A stretch of DNA of 64,000 bases from Gammaproteobacteria bacterium (GTDB lineage Bacteria; Pseudomonadota; Gammaproteobacteria; UBA6429; Thiohalophilaceae): NCBI GenBank assembly GCA_016194635.1, contig JACQBC010000030.1, forward strand, positions 186,001-250,000. Reading direction: 5' to 3'. The notes under the pieces were generated by a model. It saw only the letters and a list, made by a program, of their open reading frames with translations, made no database searches and had not been told where the DNA came from. Of the stretch, positions 39,786 to 49,820 are shown in pieces. How positions within the stretch are numbered: the first letter of the stretch is position 1; the number at the start of each line of letters is the position of its first letter. A program made the position numbers and the translations under genes.

Positions 39786-41194
39786 TGTGTCACCCTATCA
39801 GGAACGGTTTTGCTCGTCGTCCATTTGGCTGCCGTGGTAGGTAACCACAATGTAATGACGAAATAGATCAACGGGATGAAAATGCTATAGCGGATCAAGA
39901 TTTGTTTATCACCACTGGCGCCGATGTAACGCGGCAAGTCCATCAGTATGACCGCCGCGGCCAATGCTACCAACCAGGTGATATAGTAATTTTTGCTGCG
40001 TGCCTGACTGTATATCGCCAAGACGATAAAGAAGCTAAAGTATAATTCGCTGCAGCGGAAAGCCAACTCGGACAAATACGGCAACGCCGGCTGCATACCC
40101 AGCCAGGCTAAGGCCACGAAGGTCACAATGAATATCATCAACGCCAGTGTGTAGATCGGCTCACGGTAACGAATCGATTTAACCGGATGACGGTCGATCC
40201 ACGGCAGGAAAAACAATACCACGATAGAAACACCCATCGCGATAACACCGGGGAATTGAGATTCAAACATCGGTGGAATCGCGCGCAAGATGGCATAAAA
40301 CGGTGTGAAATACCACAGCGGCTTGATGTGTTCGGGGGTGCTTAATGGATTGGCAGGCACAAAATTATCCGGTTCCAAAAATAATCCGCCGCCTTCGGGC
40401 ATGAAAAACATGATGACCGAAAAAATGATCAGAAACGCCACCACGCCCACAATATCTTTGACGGTGTAATACGGATGGAAGGCGATGCCATCCAAGGGTT
40501 TACCGTTGGCATCCTTATGCTTTTTAATTTCGACACCGTCGGGATTGTTGGAACCTACTTCGTGCAAAGCCAGGATATGCATGACCACCAGCACCAATAA
40601 GACCAACGGCACGGCAATCACGTGAAACGCAAAAAAGCGGTTTAAGGTGGCGTCATCTACCACAAAATCCCCACGTATCCATACCGCCAGATCATTACCT
40701 ATATAGGGGATTGCACCAAATAGATTTACGATAACCTGGGCCCCCCAGTAGGACATCTGACCCCAGGGTAATAAATAACCCATAAAGGCCTCGGCCATCA
40801 GCGCAACATAGATAAACACACCCAGGATCCAGATCAGCTCGCGCGGTTTTTTAAAGGAGCCATACATCACGCCCCGGTACATGTGTAAATACACCACAAT
40901 AAAAAACGCCGAGGCACCGGTGGAATGCATGTAGCGAATTAGATAACCCCAGTTGACATCCCGCATAATCCCTTCCACCGAGGCAAACGCCACCGCGGCA
41001 TCGGGTTTGTAGTTCATGGTCAGGAAAATACCGGTGACGATTTGCAGTACCAACACCAATAAAGCTAATGACCCGAAGTAGTACCAGAAGTTAAAATTTT
41101 TGGGGGCATAATATTCCGAAAGGTGTTCCTTCCACATCTGGGTTAACGGAAAACGCGCATCGACCCAGCCTAACAACGCTTGTAATTTTGCCAT
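39782..41194 (-). CDS. petB: Cytochrome b of the bc1 complex, with C-terminal extension
   Basis: Cytochrome b holds both b hemes and both quinone sites. Heme ligands are His90, His104, His191 and His206. The quinol-oxidation motif, PEWY in most species, reads PLWY at 292-295. At 470 residues it is longer than usual: after the helix near 381-396, where the chain commonly nears its end, there are two further hydrophobic segments (about 404-420 and 434-452) before the typical tail KTVPDRVT. It abuts petA, sharing the base at 41194. Confidence 0.95.
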   Translation of the reverse strand: MAKLQALLGWVDARFPLTQMWKEHLSEYYAPKNFNFWYYFGSLALLVLVLQIVTGIFLTMNYKPDAAVAFASVEGIMRDVNWGYLIRYMHSTGASAFFIVVYLHMYRGVMYGSFKKPRELIWILGVFIYVALMAEAFMGYLLPWGQMSYWGAQVIVNLFGAIPYIGNDLAVWIRGDFVVDDATLNRFFAFHVIAVPLVLLVLVVMHILALHEVGSNNPDGVEIKKHKDANGKPLDGIAFHPYYTVKDIVGVVAFLIIFSVIMFFMPEGGGLFLEPDNFVPANPLSTPEHIKPLWYFTPFYAILRAIPPMFESQFPGVIAMGVSIVVLFFLPWIDRHPVKSIRYREPIYTLALMIFIVTFVALAWLGMQPALPYLSELAFRCSELYFSFFIVLAIYSQARSKNYYITWLVALAAAVILMDLPRYIGASGDKQILIRYSIFIPLIYFVITLWLPTTAAKWTTSKTVPDRVTQ

Positions 41195-41790
41195 TATGCT
41201 TTTGCTCCTGTATCGTCACCTATCAGAATGGTTGAATCGTTGATATAACGATACGGCGGAATCGCAAGATTGATGGGGGCTGGCGAGCCTTTATAAACAC
41301 GCCCGGCCAAATCAAAACGCGACCCATGGCAAGGACAGAAGAACCCTCCCATCCAAGCACTACCGCCTAAATCCGCCGCGCCGACTTCAGGACGAAGTTT
41401 CGGTGAACAACCTAAATGGGTGCAGATACCTATCATCACGAGATATTCAGGTTTGCGTGAACGGTATTGGTTTTTAGCATACTCGGGTTGTTTGGATTTA
41501 TCCGAGGTGGGATCAGACAAATAGGCCTGTACTTTGGCTAAATCTTCTAAATTCTGTGGGGTACGGCGTAGGATCCAAACGGGTTGTTTGCGCCATAACT
41601 CTACGATCATCTGCCCGGGTTGTATTTTACTAATATCCACTTCAACCGGAGCACCGGCGGCTTGCGCGCGCGCGCTGGGGGCCATCGAAGCCAGAAAAGG
41701 GTACGCCATACCAACCACCGCAATCCCACCGGTGACCGATGTCAACGTGGTGAGAAAACGGCGTTTGCCTGTGTCCACAGAATCACTCAT
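41194..41790 (-). CDS. petA: Rieske iron-sulfur subunit of the bc1 complex
   Basis: The Rieske protein takes the first electron from quinol at the bc1 complex. From the ATG at 41790 the product has 198 residues, with a twin-arginine-type N-terminus (GKRRFLT), one membrane helix (about 15-35) and the 2Fe-2S domain with CTHLGC (Cys123, His125, Cys128) and CPCHGS (Cys152, Cys154, His155). A GGAGA ribosome site supports this start over the ORF start 23 codons upstream. Confidence 0.97.
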   Translation of the reverse strand: MSDSVDTGKRRFLTTLTSVTGGIAVVGMAYPFLASMAPSARAQAAGAPVEVDISKIQPGQMIVELWRKQPVWILRRTPQNLEDLAKVQAYLSDPTSDKSKQPEYAKNQYRSRKPEYLVMIGICTHLGCSPKLRPEVGAADLGGSAWMGGFFCPCHGSRFDLAGRVYKGSPAPINLAIPPYRYINDSTILIGDDTGAKA

Positions 41791-41838
41791 TGGGTTCTCC
41801 ACAGTGTTGCTTGTATTCAAAATTTTTGTTGCGAGAAA

Positions 41839-41858
41839 TGCCAGCACGAAGGCTGGCA
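41839..41858 (-). other. Stem-loop in the petA leader
   Basis: TGCCAGC (41839-41845) and GCTGGCA (41852-41858) form a perfect seven-pair stem with a six-base loop, about 50 bases before the petA start. Read on the minus strand it is followed by TTTCTC, so it could be a weak attenuator or an mRNA-stabilising 5' hairpin. Confidence 0.35.
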
Positions 41859-41933
41859 AAACGGCGGCATAGTGTGACGTATGCCCCTGTGACGGTCAAG
41901 ACAATCTTCAGAATAACTTGAAGTTTCAATAGG

Positions 41934-42695
41934 TTATACAGGATTTGGGATTTCAATGAACTGATGTTCGATTCCAAACCGTTGCGCAAGATGACTACCC
42001 AAGGCTTGCACACCGTAACGTTCCGTGGCGTGGTGACCCGCCGCGTAAAAATGCACTTTATGCTCGCGCGCCGTGTGCACACACCACTCCGACACTTCGC
42101 CGGTTAAAAACGCATCCGCACCCAATTCGATCGCGGCTGCAAAATAATCTTGCGCGGCACCGCTGCACCAGGCCACGCGGCTGATCCGCTCGGGACCGCT
42201 ATCAATATGCAGCGGTAGGCGTTGCAGTTGTTGTTCAATCCTGTGGCTAAACTCCGCGGCGGTGAGCGCGCTATTGAAGCGGCCGTACATGCCAATGGCA
42301 GGAACCCCTTTACCAAAATGGCCTTCCACCTGTAAGCCCAGGCGCAGGGCCAATTGCGCGTTATTGCCGTAGAGGGGATGGGCATCCAACGGTAAGTGAT
42401 ATGCCAGTAGGTTAACCTGCTGTGATAAGAGCCGCCACAAACGTTCGCGTTTTATGCCTACCAAGACCGGAGATTCATTGCGCCAAAAATACCCATGGTG
42501 CACCAACAATGCATCGGCCGATTGCGCGAGCGCGGCGTCAATCAACGCCAGGCTGGCGGTCACACCACTGACAATCTTACGCAGCTGTGGTTTACCTTCC
42601 ACCTGCAGACCGTTCGGGCAATAGTCTTGGAAACGGTCAATCTCCAATAAGTCATTGGTATAGGTAAGCAACTCTTTACTAGTGACACGATTCAT
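41934..42695 (-). CDS. Nif3-like dinuclear metal centre protein (YbgI family)
   Basis: Members of this family bind two metal ions in a hexameric ring; some are annotated GTP cyclohydrolase 1 type 2, but the cellular role is unsettled. The 253-residue product has DYCPNGLQVEG, the metal motif LLVHHGYFW, YHLPLDAHPLYGNNAQLA and, near the end, FYAAGHHATERYGV with the last His-Glu ligands. It is divergent from the protease gene at 42746, with a 50-base gap that must contain both promoters. Confidence 0.92.
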   Translation of the reverse strand: MNRVTSKELLTYTNDLLEIDRFQDYCPNGLQVEGKPQLRKIVSGVTASLALIDAALAQSADALLVHHGYFWRNESPVLVGIKRERLWRLLSQQVNLLAYHLPLDAHPLYGNNAQLALRLGLQVEGHFGKGVPAIGMYGRFNSALTAAEFSHRIEQQLQRLPLHIDSGPERISRVAWCSGAAQDYFAAAIELGADAFLTGEVSEWCVHTAREHKVHFYAAGHHATERYGVQALGSHLAQRFGIEHQFIEIPNPV

Positions 42696-42745
42696 TTCTC
42701 AAGCCCCGCGTATCGATGACAAAAATATTGTAAACTGGAGGGGTC

Positions 42746-43921
42746 ATGCCGATCAGCCATCGCCTCACTTTCATTTTTCAGATCATCACCTTGGTCCTGG
42801 CCCTGACCTTGTTGGGGCTGTATGTCTATACTCGCTACCAACCCCACAGTTCGGCAAGCGTCCCTCTGGGGGAGGCTCCTGCTATTGCCCGCAGTCCCGC
42901 CGTCGTCGGTGGCAAGATGGCCTCGTACGCGGATGCGGTCGACCTCGCCGCGCCAGCCGTGGTGAATATCTATACCACGAAACTCATTACCGAGCGCGCT
43001 AATCCCTATGCAAATGATCCCTTGTACCGTTATTTCTACGGCGATGAGCAAGGCCAGGTGCAACAACGCCGGGAGAACAGCCTCGGTTCCGGCGTTATTG
43101 TCAGCGCCCAAGGCCACATTCTCACCAACAATCACGTCATTGACGGTGCCGATGAAATCGCAATCGCGTTGCACGATGGCCGCCATACCACCGCCAAGGT
43201 GGTGGGGGTCGACCCGGAATCCGATCTGGCGCTGCTAAAAATCGATTTACCCAAACTGCCGGTCATCAGCATCGGCCACTCCGAACAATTGCGCGTCGGG
43301 GATGTAGTGTTAGCCATCGGTAATCCCTACGGGGTAGGCCAAACCGTTACCTCGGGGATTGTCAGCGCCTTGGGCCGCAGTAGCTTAGGGGTAACCACCT
43401 TTGAAAACTTTATCCAAACCGACGCGGCGATCAACCCCGGTAATTCCGGCGGCGCTCTTATCAACACCCAAGGCCAACTCATCGGTATAAACACCGTCAT
43501 CTTCACCGAATCCGGCGGCTCGCACGGGATTGGATTCGCCATCCCCACCAGCCTGGCTCAGGATGTACTTACCCAGCTCATCACGCAAGGACACGTCGTA
43601 CGCGGCTGGCTCGGGGTGGGGATACAAGATATTTCCGAAGAATTGGCAAAATCGCTTAATCTAAAAGACCCCAGCGGTGCCATCATCACCCATATCATGC
43701 CGGGCAGCCCGGCGGACAAAGCCAAGCTCGAACGCGGCGATATCATCACCCAGATCAATGGCCGGGCGGTGCACGACTACCACGAAACCTTAGAACAGAT
43801 CAGCCGCCAAAAACCCGGCAGCGAAATCAGCCTAACCGTGCTACGCGATAATAAAGCGCTGCTCAAAAAAGCCGTCACCGCCGAACGCCCCGTACAAGAT
43901 ACGCTAAAACCCCGCCGCTGA
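42746..43921 (+). CDS. DegS/AlgW-type periplasmic serine protease
   Basis: This is a membrane-anchored HtrA-family protease; DegS and AlgW start the sigma-E envelope stress cascade by cutting RseA/MucA. The 391-residue product has one N-terminal anchor helix (about 8-28), a trypsin-like domain with His130 (NNHVID), Asp160 (ESDLALLK) and Ser234 (GNSGGAL), and a single PDZ domain (about 280-375). The single PDZ and uncleaved anchor favour DegS/AlgW over DegP. The target is not encoded here. Confidence 0.93.
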   Translation: MPISHRLTFIFQIITLVLALTLLGLYVYTRYQPHSSASVPLGEAPAIARSPAVVGGKMASYADAVDLAAPAVVNIYTTKLITERANPYANDPLYRYFYGDEQGQVQQRRENSLGSGVIVSAQGHILTNNHVIDGADEIAIALHDGRHTTAKVVGVDPESDLALLKIDLPKLPVISIGHSEQLRVGDVVLAIGNPYGVGQTVTSGIVSALGRSSLGVTTFENFIQTDAAINPGNSGGALINTQGQLIGINTVIFTESGGSHGIGFAIPTSLAQDVLTQLITQGHVVRGWLGVGIQDISEELAKSLNLKDPSGAIITHIMPGSPADKAKLERGDIITQINGRAVHDYHETLEQISRQKPGSEISLTVLRDNKALLKKAVTAERPVQDTLKPRR

Positions 43922-43931
43922 ATCCACTAAG

Positions 43932-43943
43932 CGCAGATCTGCG
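43932..43943. repeat. Perfect 12-base palindrome upstream of the globin gene
   Basis: CGCAGATCTGCG lies 12 bases after the protease stop and about 80 bases before the globin start. It could be an operator for the globin gene or the foot of a terminator, though no T run follows. No known NO-sensor (NsrR, FNR) motif is obvious here. Confidence 0.3.
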
Positions 43944-44022
43944 ATTAAATGCTGACCCCGGATAATTCCAATGTGTTATTGTGATTGCCTGGGTACCTAC
44001 CCAATCAAGGAGAAACTCCCCC

Positions 44023-44439
44023 ATGACACCCCAGCAGATCCAGCTCGTTAAAAACTCCTGGCAACAGGTTAAACCCATCGCCGATACCGCCGCGACGATT
44101 TTTTATCAACGTTTATTTGAATTAGACCCAAAACTTAAGCCCCTGTTTAAAAACGACTTGCAAGAGCAAGGGCGTAAACTCATGAATACCATTAGCTTCG
44201 CAGTGAATTCGCTGGATAAGCTCACGGAAATTATACCCGCGGTAGAGGCGTTAGGCCGCCGCCATGCGGGGTATGGTGTTAAAGATGCGGATTATCAAAG
44301 CGTGGCCGAGGCATTGCTATGGACACTCCAAAAAGGTCTTGGCACCAGCTTTACCCCAGAAACCCGACAAGCTTGGATAGAGACCTATAACCTGCTGTCG
44401 CAAACCATGCGTAAAGCAGCAAACCCAGTGTCGGCTTAA
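44023..44439 (+). CDS. Single-domain bacterial hemoglobin
   Basis: The product is a globin of the flavohemoglobin/Vitreoscilla type without the reductase domain, likely binding O2 or NO. In the 138-residue form from ATG 44023, the proximal heme ligand is His81 (RRHAGYGV) and alignment with Vgb places Gln49 at the distal E7 site. The first helix reads QIQLVKNSWQQV, typical of the family. An AGGAG ribosome site about ten bases upstream supports the start. Function beyond O2/NO binding cannot be told from context. Confidence 0.92.
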   Translation: MTPQQIQLVKNSWQQVKPIADTAATIFYQRLFELDPKLKPLFKNDLQEQGRKLMNTISFAVNSLDKLTEIIPAVEALGRRHAGYGVKDADYQSVAEALLWTLQKGLGTSFTPETRQAWIETYNLLSQTMRKAANPVSA

Positions 44440-44458
44440 CAAAACATTATTGGCGCGT

Positions 44459-44473
44459 TTGGCGCAGCGCCAA
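44459..44473. terminator. Inverted repeat between convergent globin and hisC genes
   Basis: TTGGCGC (44459-44465) and GCGCCAA (44467-44473) are perfect inverted copies about a single base. Position between convergent genes suggests a shared transcription end. On the minus strand a T-rich stretch follows at some distance; no tight T run is seen on either side. Confidence 0.4.
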
Positions 44474-44477
44474 CGGC

Positions 44478-45554
44478 TTAGCCCAACTGTAATCGCAATC
44501 CGCTGAGCAAGGCGGCGTTCTCAGCGGGACTACCCACCGTCACGCGTAAACAATCTTGCAACAGGCTGCCCGCGGCGCTGAGGTTTTTAATTAATATCCG
44601 CTGAGCCTTTAACCCCTCGAAAATACCCTGCGCTTGCCCGGCGGGGCAGCGGAATAAAATAAAATTCGCCTTACTGGGAAATACTTGCAATCCCTTAAAG
44701 GCGCGCAACTCGACCAACAAGGCATCCCGATCCCGACAAATTTGCTCGGTTTGCTGTCGTAGTAACTGTTGCTGCGACAAGGCAAAGCGGGCACTGACTT
44801 GTGTTAGCACATTGATATTGTAAGGCAAACGCAGCTTGTCCAACTCATGCAGCCATTGCGCACCGCCGGCAAGCAAGCCCAAACGCAGTCCCGCCAACCC
44901 CATTTTCGACAGGGTCCGCATCACCAATAAATGCGGGAAACGCGCCAACTCCGGCATAAAACTCGCTTCGGCAAAGGCGTGATAGGCCTCATCTAACACC
45001 ACCAAGCCGGGCGCGACCTCGAGTATCGCAAGAATTGTCCGCCTATCCCATAAATTACCGGTAGGGTTATTCGGATAGGCTAAAAAAATCACCGCCGGTT
45101 GGTGTTGAGCAATCGCCGCCAACATGGCTTCCGCATCCAAATTAAAATCCGGCCGTAACGGCACCCCCACAAATCGCAAATTCACGCAGGCCGCGATCAT
45201 TTGGTACATTACAAAACTCGGCGTAGGCGCCAACACCACCCGATCCGAATCCGCCAGCGCCATCAAGATCATCTGAATTAATTCATCCGAGCCATTGCCT
45301 AGCACAATTTCACTTCCCGCAGGAACCGCCATTGCCTGACGTAGGGCTTGAGTGAGTTGTGTGGCGTGCGGATCGGGATAACGATTGAGCTCCACCTCAC
45401 GCAACAACGCCAACCATTGGTCTTGCATCGGTACCGGCCAGCGATACGGATTCTCCATTGCATCAAGTTTGATCATCCCGGTCGCGGGTGGGACATGATA
45501 CGCCGACAAGGCACGGATATTGGCGCGAATTAATTCACTGGGTGTCTTAGCCAT
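44478..45554 (-). CDS. hisC: Histidinol-phosphate aminotransferase
   Basis: HisC is the PLP-dependent aminotransferase converting imidazole acetol phosphate to histidinol phosphate. From the ATG at 45554 the product has 358 residues, with ANENPY-like AMENPYRWP, GNGSDELI, YPNNPTGN, DEAYHAFAE and the PLP lysine in RTLSKMGLAGLRLG. It follows hisD after 129 bases, a gap that holds a possible promoter of its own. Confidence 0.95.
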   Translation of the reverse strand: MAKTPSELIRANIRALSAYHVPPATGMIKLDAMENPYRWPVPMQDQWLALLREVELNRYPDPHATQLTQALRQAMAVPAGSEIVLGNGSDELIQMILMALADSDRVVLAPTPSFVMYQMIAACVNLRFVGVPLRPDFNLDAEAMLAAIAQHQPAVIFLAYPNNPTGNLWDRRTILAILEVAPGLVVLDEAYHAFAEASFMPELARFPHLLVMRTLSKMGLAGLRLGLLAGGAQWLHELDKLRLPYNINVLTQVSARFALSQQQLLRQQTEQICRDRDALLVELRAFKGLQVFPSKANFILFRCPAGQAQGIFEGLKAQRILIKNLSAAGSLLQDCLRVTVGSPAENAALLSGLRLQLG

Positions 45555-45626
45555 ATCTACTCGTTGTAATTCACATGTGCCCGTGCGGCCTACCAAAAAC
45601 CATTCGTTGACGATGAGTTTATCGAA

Positions 45627-45656
45627 TTTATACCCGGCTACAAATTCGATCTACAA
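45627..45656 (-). promoter_or_regulatory. Possible promoter for hisC
   Basis: On the minus strand TTGTAG (45651-45656) is followed after 18 bases by TATAAA (45627-45632). The -35 match is weak. It would explain the 129-base hisD-hisC gap in an otherwise tight operon. Confidence 0.3.
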
Positions 45657-45683
45657 CATTGCCATTGACCACACGATTAAATT

Positions 45684-46985
45684 TTATTTAATCCGATACT
45701 CCGCCGATTTCGCATGCGCGGTCAGTCCTTCGCCCTGCGCCAGGGTCGCGGCGATTTTACCCAGTTGCGACGCCCCACTGGCCGAACACTGGATCAAACT
45801 CGAACGCTTCTGAAAATCGTACACCCCCAAGGGCGAAGAAAACCGCGCGGTACGCGAGGTCGGCAAAACATGATTGGGTCCGGCGCAGTAATCACCCAAG
45901 GCCTCGGCGGTATAACGGCCCATGAAAATAGCCCCGGCATGACGAACACGCTTGCTTAACGGCTCAGGATCCGCCACCGACAATTCCAAATGCTCGGGCG
46001 CAATATAATTGGCCACATCGACCGCCTCGGCCAGATCCCGCACCGCGATCATCGCGCCGCGTTGGCTTAACGAGGCGGCGATAATCTTATTGCGTGACAT
46101 TGCGGGTAATAATGTTTGAATGCTAGTAGTAACGCGGTCGAGATAGGCTTCATCCGGGGCGATTAAAATGGACTGGGCCGCTTCGTCGTGTTCCGCCTGA
46201 GAAAACAGATCCATCGCAATCCAGTCCGGATCGGTGTTACCGTCGGCAATGATCAGGATCTCCGAGGGCCCGGCGATCATATCGATACCTACCGCACCGA
46301 ACACCATCGACTTGGCGGTCGCCACGTAAATATTACCCGGACCGACAATTTTATCGACCTTGGGGATCGTCGCCGTACCATAGGCCAAGGCGGCGATCGC
46401 CTGCGCACCACCGATGGCAAAAATCGTATCCACACCGGCGATCTTCGCCGCGGCTAACACCATATCATTGACCACAGCATCGGGCGTGGGCACCACCATG
46501 ATGATCTCCGCCACACCCGCCACTTTGGCCGGGATCACGTTCATCAATACGGAAGAGGGATAGCTCGCCTTACCGCCCGGCACGTACACACCGACACGAT
46601 CCAACGCGGTCACCTGTTGACCCAACAGGGTACCGTCGGCCTCGGTATACGACCAACTTTGAATACGCTGATGCTCATGATAGCGCCGCACCCGTTGCGC
46701 CGCCGTTTGCAAGGCCTCGCGGGTTGAGCTTGCCACACGTTGTGATGCCGCGTCGATCTGTTGCGGTGTAATTCGTAACTGGGCGATGTCGCGCACCTGC
46801 ACGCGATCAAACCGATTAGTGAATTCCACCACCGCGGCATCACCCCGCTGCCGCACATCGCGGATAATATCCCGCACCGTCTGCGCCACATGATCATCGG
46901 AGACGGTATCCCAGGCCAACAACTTGTCCAGCTGCGTCCAAAAATCAGACTTATGGGTGTGTAATCGTTTGATTGGAATATTCAT
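45684..46985 (-). CDS. hisD: Histidinol dehydrogenase
   Basis: HisD is the zinc enzyme that oxidises histidinol to histidine in two NAD-dependent steps, the last of the pathway. The 433-residue product has [29 protein letters not shown], the [16 protein letters not shown] segment with conserved Gln and His, and [26 protein letters not shown], shortened here to its [11 protein letters not shown] core. It starts 9 bases after hisG. Confidence 0.97.
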   Translation of the reverse strand: MNIPIKRLHTHKSDFWTQLDKLLAWDTVSDDHVAQTVRDIIRDVRQRGDAAVVEFTNRFDRVQVRDIAQLRITPQQIDAASQRVASSTREALQTAAQRVRRYHEHQRIQSWSYTEADGTLLGQQVTALDRVGVYVPGGKASYPSSVLMNVIPAKVAGVAEIIMVVPTPDAVVNDMVLAAAKIAGVDTIFAIGGAQAIAALAYGTATIPKVDKIVGPGNIYVATAKSMVFGAVGIDMIAGPSEILIIADGNTDPDWIAMDLFSQAEHDEAAQSILIAPDEAYLDRVTTSIQTLLPAMSRNKIIAASLSQRGAMIAVRDLAEAVDVANYIAPEHLELSVADPEPLSKRVRHAGAIFMGRYTAEALGDYCAGPNHVLPTSRTARFSSPLGVYDFQKRSSLIQCSASGASQLGKIAATLAQGEGLTAHAKSAEYRIK

Positions 46986-46994
46986 GAAATTTCC

Positions 46995-47636
46995 CTATGA
47001 CTTCGCCTGGACGGCGGCGGCCATGTGTTGTACAAATTGCGTAATCCGCGCGTGTTTCATCTTCATCGACGCCTTGTTGACCACCAGACGCGAACTGATA
47101 TCCGCGATATGTTCGGTGGGTTCCAGCCCATTGGCCTTCAAGGTATTGCCCGTATCGACCAAGTCCACAATATAGTCGGCCAAGCCTACCAGCGGCGCTA
47201 ACTCCATCGAACCGTATAATTTAATCACTTCCACTTGTTTACCCTGCCGGGCAAAATACGCGCGGGTGATATTGAGGTATTTTGTTGCCACCCGCAGCCG
47301 ACCCCGCGTGGCGCCGCGCTGCAGCGGCGCCGCCACCATCAAACGGCACTGGGCAATCTCCAAGTCCAAGGGTTCATACAACCCCTCGCCGCCGTGCTCC
47401 AATAACACATCCTTGCCCGCCACCCCCACATCGGCGGCCCCGTACTGCACGTAGGTCGGAACATCCGCCGCGCGGATGATCACCAGATTCACCCCCGCTT
47501 CCGTCGTCGGCAGGATCAACTTACGCGAGGTATTCGGATTTTCCAGCGGCTCAATACCGGCGCGTTTGAGCAAGGGCAGCGCCTCCTCAAAGATACGACC
47601 CTTGGACAGGGCAATCGTCAGTGAATTTGGGTTCAT
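46995..47636 (-). CDS. hisG: ATP phosphoribosyltransferase, short form
   Basis: HisG makes the first committed step of histidine synthesis, joining ATP and PRPP. From the ATG at 47636 it has 213 residues, the short form, which lacks the C-terminal regulatory domain and normally needs the HisRS-like subunit HisZ. Motifs [15 protein letters not shown], the [13 protein letters not shown] segment and [18 protein letters not shown], with the PRPP loop, are present. No hisZ is seen in this window. Confidence 0.96.
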   Translation of the reverse strand: MNPNSLTIALSKGRIFEEALPLLKRAGIEPLENPNTSRKLILPTTEAGVNLVIIRAADVPTYVQYGAADVGVAGKDVLLEHGGEGLYEPLDLEIAQCRLMVAAPLQRGATRGRLRVATKYLNITRAYFARQGKQVEVIKLYGSMELAPLVGLADYIVDLVDTGNTLKANGLEPTEHIADISSRLVVNKASMKMKHARITQFVQHMAAAVQAKS

Positions 47637-47737
47637 AAGCAGGCAGTGTACTAAACAATGCTGGGGCAATATAGATGGGGATTTTTTGCAAGGTGTCCAC
47701 TATTTTATGTAGTGAGGTGATTAACCACATGTTCTAT

Positions 47738-47767
47738 GAATAACGGGGGGAGACTTACCCGTTATTC
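47738..47767 (-). terminator. Perfect stem-loop just after murA
   Basis: GAATAACGGG (47738-47747) and CCCGTTATTC (47758-47767) form a ten-pair perfect stem with a ten-base loop, two bases beyond the murA stop. It separates murA from hisG. No T run follows on the minus strand, so it may be an mRNA-protecting 3' hairpin or a Rho-dependent end. Confidence 0.55.
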
Positions 47768-47768
47768 A

Positions 47769-49031
<1,263 letters not shown>

Positions 49032-49286
49032 CTAGGAAACGCGCAGCTTGCGCGCCTTTTCCCATTCGGCCGGGGTATAGGTCTTGATCGATAGGGCGTG
49101 GAGTTCACCGCTGCGGATCCGATCATTGACGGTGGCATACACCAGTTGTTGTTGTTTCACCAAGCTCTTACCGGCAAACACCTCACCGACCACGATGGCA
49201 TCGAAATGACTACCGTCACCTTTGACCATGACCTCACAACCGGGCAGACCGGCGCTGATAAGGCGTTTGATTTCTTCAGGGTCCAT
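49032..49286 (-). CDS. ibaG: BolA-family protein IbaG
   Basis: IbaG (YrbA) is a BolA-like protein that works with monothiol glutaredoxins in iron-sulfur cluster handling and acid stress. The 84-residue product has the family GDGSHFDAIVVG, with the conserved His, and KSLVKQQQLVYATV, including the usual helix. It lies directly before murA, as in E. coli and Pseudomonas. Confidence 0.95.
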   Translation of the reverse strand: MDPEEIKRLISAGLPGCEVMVKGDGSHFDAIVVGEVFAGKSLVKQQQLVYATVNDRIRSGELHALSIKTYTPAEWEKARKLRVS

Positions 49287-49313
49287 ACGAATACCTTCAG
49301 GTTAATTGCCGCT

Positions 49314-49342
49314 ATTGTAGCGAAGTGCCGTGGTGCGAGTAA
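49314..49342 (-). promoter_or_regulatory. Possible promoter for ibaG-murA
   Basis: On the minus strand TACAAT (49314-49319) lies 28 bases before the ibaG start. The hexamer 17 bases further upstream (TTACTC, 49337-49342) is a poor -35. The -10 position is sensible, so this is a tentative call. Confidence 0.3.
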
Positions 49343-49436
49343 CTAGCAAAGCGGCTAGGGTACAGAACAATTGCAGATCAATTCTGATCTGACGCGATAT
49401 TCTGTGGGCGTGAATAACCGACGACCGGCTTATCAC

Positions 49437-49457
49437 AACCCCTCAGCCGGGGTTTTT
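49437..49457 (+). terminator. Intrinsic terminator on the plus strand, no known gene upstream
   Basis: AACCCC (49437-49442), a six-base loop and GGGGTT (49449-49454) run into a T5 tract, a standard intrinsic terminator read on plus. Two competing stems overlap it: CCGGCT (49425-49430) with AGCCGG (49445-49450), and GCCGG (49446-49450) with CCGGC (49458-49462). Both flanking genes are on the minus strand, so it either stops antisense transcription into mlaB or ends an unannotated small RNA. Confidence 0.55.
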
Positions 49458-49513
49458 CCGGCGGGCAGAAACGATTGGGCGGTTTGCGATCGCCCGCATT
49501 TTGGAACGCCAGG

Positions 49514-49816
49514 TTAACCAAGCGGTAGGATTTTATCGAGTTCGCTGACTTGCGCGATCTGCAGCATTTGCTTGGGCAGGTGCTGGTAACATACCTCGAA
49601 TGAGCGTGCCTGCGCCATCCGCATCCACGCGATTAACAACGCCAGCCCCGCACTGTCACTGCGCGTTACCTGTTGCAGATCGATGCTGATTTTGCCTTGT
49701 AACCCCGCGAATAGGCTCTGCGAACTGGCGAACAATTCCGGCACCGTTTGCATGTTTAATTCCCCGCTCAGTGCCCATTGACCAGGGGAGGCTTGCTGCA
49801 AATTCACACGGCTCAT
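49514..49816 (-). CDS. mlaB: Lipid asymmetry maintenance protein MlaB (STAS domain)
   Basis: MlaB is the STAS-domain cytoplasmic subunit that stabilises and activates the MlaFEDB phospholipid transporter. The 100-residue product has LQQVTRSDSAGLALLIAW, the conserved STAS loop with its Ser-Asp-Ser. It follows mlaD by only four bases, so the mlaC gene that usually lies between them is absent here. Confidence 0.9.
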   Translation of the reverse strand: MSRVNLQQASPGQWALSGELNMQTVPELFASSQSLFAGLQGKISIDLQQVTRSDSAGLALLIAWMRMAQARSFEVCYQHLPKQMLQIAQVSELDKILPLG

Positions 49817-49820
49817 GGGT

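Noticed and set aside
44023-44439. Flavohemoglobin Hmp
   Set aside because: The product stops after the globin fold; no FAD/NAD reductase domain follows.
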